A DNA stretch of 64,000 nucleotides from Rhyzopertha dominica (lineage: Eukaryota; Arthropoda; Insecta; Coleoptera; Bostrichidae): assembly GCA_025024175.1 (NCBI GenBank), contig QCXZ01000137.1:75330680-75394679 (forward strand). Direction: 5' to 3'. Below, piece after piece: positions 59,045-64,000 of this stretch. A program made the translations under genes and the position numbers. Below the pieces are notes generated by a model. It worked only from the letters and a program-made list of their open reading frames with translations. It made no database searches and had not been told where the DNA came from. How positions within the stretch are numbered: the first letter of the stretch is position 1; each line of letters opens with the position of its first letter.

Positions 59045-59572
59045 ATGAGAAATGGTTACAGCGGTAAGAATATTTGGTCAGTTTTTAATAAAGGTGCTCA
59101 TCAAAATCAAATAAATTCTCAGCCAGAACAAAGTAAATTGAAGTTGAGTTTACCTTATGTACAAGGCGTTTCGAAAAAATTGAAGAGGATGCTTAGAGAA
59201 CACGATATTTCAGTTATTGATAGTACATATAGTAATTTAGATAAAATTTTAAGTTCTACTAAAGATAAAGTACATTTAGAGCGTGAAGGTGTTTACAAAA
59301 TTACTTGTTCTTGTGGCAAGTGTTACATAGGTCAAACTAAAAGAAAAGTAGGTACGCGTTTGAAAGAACACATACGTGCTACTAGGCTGCAACAGATAGA
59401 TAAATCTTCCGTAGCTGAACACTCATATTTGACTAAACACATTATTGACTTTGATAAAACAAAAATTTTACATAAAGAAAAATATTGTCACAAATGTCTA
59501 ATAAAAGAAGCTATAGAAATTTGTAGGAATACTAATAATTTTAATAGGGATTGTGGAAATTATGCGTTATGA
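59045..59572 (+). CDS. Penelope-like C-terminal linker and GIY-YIG endonuclease
   Basis: An open frame of 175 codons. Residues 1-75 are the basic linker (for example SKKLKRMLREHDISVIDSTY). From about residue 82 the endonuclease reads GVYKITCSCGKCYIGQTKRK, where the family 'GIY...YIG' becomes GVY...YIG with the CxC insertion usual in Penelope. It continues through VGTRLKEHIRA (conserved Arg) to IKEAIEICRN (conserved Glu), NFNRD and CGNYAL. The domain looks catalytically plausible, but it follows a dead RT and has no start of its own, so it is only the intact tail of a broken polyprotein. It would nick DNA at the target site. Confidence 0.85.
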   Translation: MRNGYSGKNIWSVFNKGAHQNQINSQPEQSKLKLSLPYVQGVSKKLKRMLREHDISVIDSTYSNLDKILSSTKDKVHLEREGVYKITCSCGKCYIGQTKRKVGTRLKEHIRATRLQQIDKSSVAEHSYLTKHIIDFDKTKILHKEKYCHKCLIKEAIEICRNTNNFNRDCGNYAL

Positions 59573-59758
59573 CTATTTTCTTGATCCATTATAATTTCGC
59601 TAGCGCCCAAGAACCAGTGTATTATATTTTATACCCAGTAGAACTATTTTTTAAAATAATTGTTGTGTGAAGTCATATATGAAAACTGTATAGGTAGTTA
59701 TAAAAATAGGTTTCGTCATTCTCTACATAAGCATATATTGAGGTGCTGCACATTGATC

Positions 59759-61588
59759 TTACATTGGATACTGTGTAGAATCAAATGCTTTATAATAAAA
59801 TAGTTCTATTATAAATATAAATATAGCTGCACACCATCCGAAGATGATGAACCTAAAAATCGCCGACAGCGTATTTAGGGTCAACGCGCTGCGTTTTGTA
59901 AAATCTTCATTATCAGCCAACACATTTCCCCGAATTTTCATCTCTTCAACAGTCATTTTTCGCCACTGGAGAGGAATTCCAGCTTCCGCAAGACGATTCA
60001 ATATCGTTTGCAGACGAGGAAGCAGGGGTGAACCGTACTTAACTATATAGCAAACAATCGATGGCATCGGTCTTTCCTCCATTTTCCTATAAAACTGCTG
60101 ATTGTCGACGAAATTCTCCTTCTGCGAAACAGCGTAGGTGGCAATATGATCTTTGCAGATAACGGCGCACTGCTTGTGTTCGTTTATTTCATTTATTTGT
60201 TCGGATTCCTCCATAGAAACAATTTTTGGTACTATAGTTTTCTTGAGTTCATCGCTCAGGCTCCGATTCAGCATTCTCTTGAAACGAATCAGAGTGTATA
60301 TTTTCAGATTGCTTTCACCGAGCTTTTGTAGGGTATCTATTTGTTGTGGTTTAATTGGTACAGTTAGCATACTCGTCATTCGCGATTGGTAAGCCGCGTT
60401 GAAGAAGAACGATATTCCGAAGTAAACTAAAACGAATGCCTTTATCAGACGAGCGCTGCCGACCCGCATGCCATACTGACCCATATTTATCGCGACCACA
60501 TCTAGCAGAGTTCCGGTAAAATCCACTGACCTCGCGGTTTTCCACGATATAGCGAACAGACACATCCAAAATATGAGCGCCGTAGCGAGGAATGCCATCC
60601 AGACCGCCCAGTTAAAATTGTTTAGAAACATCTTCACGTCAGTGTCTCTGATCACGGGAACTAGGCACGTTAAGTCGTCTCTGTCATGAGGATATGTTGG
60701 CTCGACGTAATCCTGGAATTCATCCTTGAGAAATCTGGAGTTAAACGCCACCAAAGTTTTGCCCCTAGCTACGTCCCTAAATACTCCGGTGAGTTTGGAT
60801 CTGTTCAAGTTCTCCCCGTAGTCCACCGTGTCACTGGGTGCTATGAAATAAAACGACGCGTTCAGGTATCGCATGATCTCCCGGGCTAAAATTCCGTCTC
60901 GTCCTTTATAAGAATTGCCTACGGGTATTGCATCCATAACGTTCGTAAACATGGATATGTTGATGTGATAACCCATCAAATTGGTGTATTTTTCGTAGAA
61001 CAGCTTGCGGCTATCCACTGTTATAACGTCTACGGCTGGAAAGGGATTGTATGTGAAGGCTTTAATGCTGTTGTTGTGAAATATAAAAGCCACGTTTATG
61101 ATTTCCTTTGACCATAATTTGATACTATTCTGTTTCAGATCTTCTAAGTATTCAACTTCGTAGTCCTCTGGTATTAAAATTAAAATTCTATCTCGGTTTC
61201 TCCAGAAATAAACTTTGCGTAATTTTTTCATTACTAAAAGAGTTCTATCCAAGCTACTGGTTATAACTAGATATATCTTAGATTCTTCAAATGTCTTTCG
61301 TGCTTCGTAGGCTTCATGCAATCTCCCGTTGAATGTTTTAACAGAATCGATGTCGATGTTATAAACAGCAATCTGCAATCCGTATATGGTATCAACGACT
61401 TGCTGATCTTGTTGTCCATCAGTGAACAAGATTATACTTCGAAACCGAAAAATCTGAAAAATATTTCGCAAATAATCCTTAACTATTTCTATGTTTCTAC
61501 ATGAAGCAGTTTTGTTAATCAAAACATTTGCACCGTCCTCTACGGCCAATGCAACTAAAACTACTAACATCACATATCCAGCCTTCAT
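59759..61588 (-). CDS. Divergent ionotropic receptor (IR), intronless
   Basis: A single exon of 609 residues. The frame extends two codons upstream of the ATG (61588-61586), but MKAGYVMLVVLVALAVEDGA gives a normal signal peptide and is the preferred start. Residues 20-325 form the extracellular N-terminal and S1 ligand-binding region with several N-glycosylation sites. TM1 is near residues 326-347 (WMAFLATALIFWMCLFAI), followed by a pore segment (DFTGTLLDVVAINMGQYGM). TM2 is near 380-402 (VYFGISFFFNAAYQSRMTSM), then the S2 half to about 565, and TM3 near 572-599 (IFRFIIFGWCAAIFIFIIEL). The usual SYTANLAAF-type post-pore motif is replaced by AAYQSRMTSMLTV, as in divergent IRs. IRs are ligand-gated cation channels of chemosensory neurons. 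No lesions are visible. The ligand is unknown; an antennal-conserved IR is unlikely. Confidence 0.92.
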   Translation of the reverse strand: MKAGYVMLVVLVALAVEDGANVLINKTASCRNIEIVKDYLRNIFQIFRFRSIILFTDGQQDQQVVDTIYGLQIAVYNIDIDSVKTFNGRLHEAYEARKTFEESKIYLVITSSLDRTLLVMKKLRKVYFWRNRDRILILIPEDYEVEYLEDLKQNSIKLWSKEIINVAFIFHNNSIKAFTYNPFPAVDVITVDSRKLFYEKYTNLMGYHINISMFTNVMDAIPVGNSYKGRDGILAREIMRYLNASFYFIAPSDTVDYGENLNRSKLTGVFRDVARGKTLVAFNSRFLKDEFQDYVEPTYPHDRDDLTCLVPVIRDTDVKMFLNNFNWAVWMAFLATALIFWMCLFAISWKTARSVDFTGTLLDVVAINMGQYGMRVGSARLIKAFVLVYFGISFFFNAAYQSRMTSMLTVPIKPQQIDTLQKLGESNLKIYTLIRFKRMLNRSLSDELKKTIVPKIVSMEESEQINEINEHKQCAVICKDHIATYAVSQKENFVDNQQFYRKMEERPMPSIVCYIVKYGSPLLPRLQTILNRLAEAGIPLQWRKMTVEEMKIRGNVLADNEDFTKRSALTLNTLSAIFRFIIFGWCAAIFIFIIELFYYKAFDSTQYPM

Positions 61589-61608
61589 GTTCACATCTGG
61601 GTGGCAAA

Positions 61609-61641
61609 TAGTTGAATAACGTCATTGCTATGGTTTATATA
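61609..61641 (-). promoter_or_regulatory. TATA-box core promoter of the IR gene
   Basis: On the minus strand TATATAAA (61641-61634) stands 28 bp before a TTCAAC initiator-like site (A at about 61613). That gives a 5' leader of about 25 nt before the ATG at 61588. Spacing is ideal and the sequence strong. Experimental start site unknown. Confidence 0.6.
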
Positions 61642-62229
61642 GTTGGCTAAAATGTCATGCATTAGGTGAAATGTTTGTTCCACTCCGTTCAGTAAATATG
61701 TTCTACATTGTCATCCATAGTACTCATATATATTCATTTATCACCGTTGTAAGTGTTTTATAGCTAGATGCTGGTAAAATTGAAGATTACTTGGGGCCTT
61801 GTGCTGTTATTTTTTTTTCAAAAATTAATATTTACTGGTAATTTAACAGTATTTTCATACGTGGATTAGCAAAGCTAGAGAATAGCTCATAGATACATAA
61901 AAAGGTAAATGGAATATATCTGTAAGCCTGGTAAATTAATAAAAGGTTTTTGCTTGCTTTTATAATGGTATTTTTAATGCGTTTAATAGTTTTTGCAATT
62001 CCCGCTATGCTCGATGTGAAAAACTTGAGCTAAACACGTTAGTAAGGTAAAAGATAAGCAGGGGATTCTAGAAAATATTTATATTTATAATACGTAAGGG
62101 TTGGTATTGGTTTTATAGACTACAATGGCGGGTGGAAACGATTCATCATCAATGCTCCCTATGGGAGAAAAATTTGAGTGAAATCCAGAAACAGGTCAGC
62201 TTTATTTACGTCTACCAGCTATTATCCCT
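61642..62229. other. IR 5' flank; no recognised gene
   Basis: AT-rich sequence. It may contain upstream control elements of the IR gene, but no motif stands out. Confidence 0.45.
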
Positions 62230-62957
62230 AGGTTTTGAATACGAAAGGGCAGTCGAATAATACCTCATTTTGAATGTCCTTTAGAGCCCTCTTTTGAAAA
62301 TGCATGGGGAAAAAACAATCATTTTTTTTTCGAAAATTTTTAATTGTGTATAAAAGCGGTTTGTGAAATTACATAGTTTTTTAGCTGATCATTTTTTTTA
62401 AGTGGCTTTCATCAACCTCACTACAAACTCTTGAGTCGTGCATTTGAGCTTCCCTCAAGATATCTGGAGTTAGCTGCTGCCACAAAGGATACTGGTTGCG
62501 TTTTAAACACCTTCAAGGAGTGTTCCCAAATGAAAACTTCTGGGGTGTCAAATCTGGACCTTTCTGTGGATTCAATAGGTCATTCCCATCCAATCCAACG
62601 CCCATAGAAATTGTTATTAAGGAATTGCCAGACATGAGAAGCATAATGAGCAGGTATTCCATCCTGCTGAAGAACTAGTCGATCCTGATTCAACACCTCA
62701 TCTAGAAGAAATTACTTAATAATATTTCAGCTGAAACTTTAAGATATTTTGGCTTCGGGGTGACTACTTCCCGCAATTAACATTAGGTAATTTTGAACTT
62801 TCAAGGAAATGACAATTTTTCATCGTTCGTTTCGCAACAAAAACTTAATTTTCTAATTTTTCGAAAAAAATGATCCTTTTACCTTCCTATACATATCCAA
62901 AGAAGGCTTTGGAACACCTTTGAAATGAGGTATTACTCTTACCTCTTCAAAATTTAA
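62230..62957 (-). mobile_element. Degenerate mariner-superfamily element with about 100-bp inverted ends
   Basis: AATAATACCTCATTTTGAAT (62256) and, inverted, the sequence ending TGAAATGAGGTATTA at 62935 are arms of a long imperfect inverted repeat. Further matches are TCTTT, ATCATTTTTTTTCGAAAA against its partner near 62850-62880, and TTTTGAA at the outer edges. Between the arms the minus strand carries a transposase remnant. Ends and target duplication are not fixed. Confidence 0.65.
62410..62706 (-). pseudogene. Mariner-superfamily transposase fragment (QQDG..PAHY class)
   Basis: The minus strand reads DEVLNQDRLVLQQDGIPAHY, then ASHVWQFLNNNF, YGRWIGWEW and PIESTE, then a shifted PEVFIWEHSLKV. 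This follows the class form 'LQQDGAPAHYA..V..FL...F.GRWIG...EWP.RSPDLTP.DFFLWG.LK' through the second Asp region to the third catalytic region. It is short, has a frameshift near the third block and lacks the N-terminus. Confidence 0.72.
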
Positions 62958-63099
62958 GGATGAAGACTACCAGAAATAGGTTGAACCGACAACTTCAAAT
63001 GCTGCATCAAACGTCATTTTCCTTTTCTGTGGAGCTCTGAATTTTTTATGCTTGTGTTTGATTTTTTCGAGTATTGACTTAGTAAATCGCAAGGTTAAG

Positions 63100-63800
63100 C
63101 GATGCATACGATGAATTTCTACAAGAGAACCAGTTTTGGATGCCATATTTTTGAGTATATGAAAAAATACAGCAACCTACGAATAACGATGAACAACCCA
63201 CACAATTTAGAAAATTTTCTAATAAAGTGCAGACAGCACCAAGTGTGTACTACTACAATTAATAAAATAATTCACGACACATACTAGACTAGTTTTACAA
63301 TACACAAAAAGTATCTAATAATAAACATTTCCGCATTATAAAAAACACAACTATAAATAAAATTCAAAAACAAATCACAAACAAAAATTAGACGCACAGC
63401 AAAAACATTACACACATTTTTGAATCAAAAACATATCTCACACAGATATACTACAGGAAAAAAGCATTCATACCTAATCACAAAACAAAGTCAAATACAA
63501 TAAACAAATTTATAACAAATCTCGAAAATTACATACAAATACTACCTACTGATGACACCAACAGCATAAGAAACCAAATAACACACCATACACAATCTAC
63601 AAAAATGCAATTAAAACCAAGAGAATTAATCAACAAGATAAAAGAAGACAAAACAGTACATAAAATAGAACCCACAAGGAACAATATTAAACCCAGACAA
63701 ACCTAACACGACTTTAATCATGAAAAATATCTCAACGACAGCGAAACATAGCATAAAATACCAAAAGACGATGCATTGCACAAAAAAGAAATAATGTAAT
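63100..63800 (+). repeat. A/C-rich, T-poor remnant, possibly a Penelope-like N-terminus
   Basis: The plus strand is strongly A and C over T and G. Translation gives a 60-codon frame at 63102-63287 (YMKKYSNLRITMNNPHNLEN) and, around 63450-63700, YYRKKAFIPNHKTKSNTINK followed later by INKIKEDKTVHKIEPTRNNI. The last piece resembles the 'LK.D..I.I..ADKGN' run ahead of RT in Penelope-like elements, and the strand bias resembles that of such ORFs. No RT core follows. The assignment is tentative; it could be another A-rich retroelement. Confidence 0.35.
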
Positions 63801-64000
63801 TATAAAATAAATGAAAAATTAAACAACAGCATCAATTAATTAATTACAATTTTGGTTTCAGGTATCCCTTCAGAAAAAATGATTGGTGCCAAATCTGGGG
63901 AATGGACAAGGTGTTCGGTGGAGCCGCGAAGTTCCTGAATACATAAGGTAGGTGTCTTGACTTGCCCAAAGGTCAGATTCTTCAGAAATATTTTACCCCG
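63801..64000. other. Right edge, no recognised gene
   Basis: A short GC-balanced stretch from 63860 (TTTTGGTTTCAGGTATCCCT) includes an acceptor-like TTTTGGTTTCAG at 63851-63862. Too short to interpret. Confidence 0.3.

Larger units (their letters stand above)
57585..59615 (+). mobile_element. Penelope-like retroelement with partial tandem copy upstream
   Basis: Order on the plus strand: a deleted copy of the 3' end of the ORF (57585-57775), a short untranslated part with a hammerhead-like motif (57828-57858), leader, RT (58201-58875), linker and GIY-YIG endonuclease (59045-59572). A 3' end fragment ahead of the full element is the tandem or 'pseudo-LTR' arrangement typical of Penelope-like elements. 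The RT is disabled. The element ends about 150 bp from the 3' end of the ionotropic receptor gene. Confidence 0.88.

Overview
The window is AT-rich nuclear DNA of an insect. Three things point there: a three-exon chemosensory protein (CSP) gene with canonical GT/AG introns, an intronless divergent ionotropic receptor (IR) gene, and many decayed transposons of insect type. The order is not resolved. No bacterial operons, CRISPR arrays, rRNA genes or convincing tRNA genes were seen. Isolated single N characters, two of them inside a tandem duplication, suggest unresolved consensus bases rather than scaffold gaps.

Layout. 0-18 kb holds only remnants: a Ty3/gypsy pol fragment, hairpin and direct repeats, an IS630-like Tc1/mariner element bounded by candidate inverted repeats, a long A-rich tandem repeat, a cluster of heat-shock-element-like motifs, a scrambled gypsy fragment and a LINE tail. 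From 18.5 to 26.5 kb the minus strand carries the CSP gene. Its three coding exons are short and lie in about 8 kb; the introns hold mariner and Tc1-like debris and a 111-bp tandem duplication. At 27.8 kb is a tyrosine-recombinase (Crypton/DIRS-like) fragment. At 31.5 kb is a plus-strand 301-residue protein, mostly low complexity, with one helix closely resembling known PKA-RII anchoring helices. A CR1/Jockey-type LINE lies at 35-37 kb, a mariner with TA target duplication and 32-bp inverted repeats at 42-43.3 kb, a 38-bp minisatellite with a GC-rich block at 47 kb, a 1.8-kb non-autonomous hAT element with perfect TIR and 8-bp TSD at 48-50 kb, another TIR element at 52 kb and a LINE fragment at 54-55 kb. 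A Penelope-like element (57.6-59.6 kb) has RT, GIY-YIG, a partial tandem copy and a degenerate hammerhead motif. The IR gene (minus strand) follows at 59.8-61.6 kb, then another mariner-class remnant and an A/C-rich region at the right edge.

The likely functional protein genes are therefore three: the CSP (soluble carrier), the IR (membrane chemoreceptor) and the AKAP-like protein. The two chemosensory genes are about 33 kb apart and nothing in the sequence shows that they are co-regulated. All transposase, recombinase and RT reading frames seen are broken; only the GIY-YIG frame of the Penelope-like element is open over its length. No single undescribed system stands out. The most unusual items are the hammerhead-like motif in the Penelope element, the AKAP-like helix, the HSE-like repeat cluster, the hairpin MITE families and the scrambled RT-then-gag gypsy fragment.
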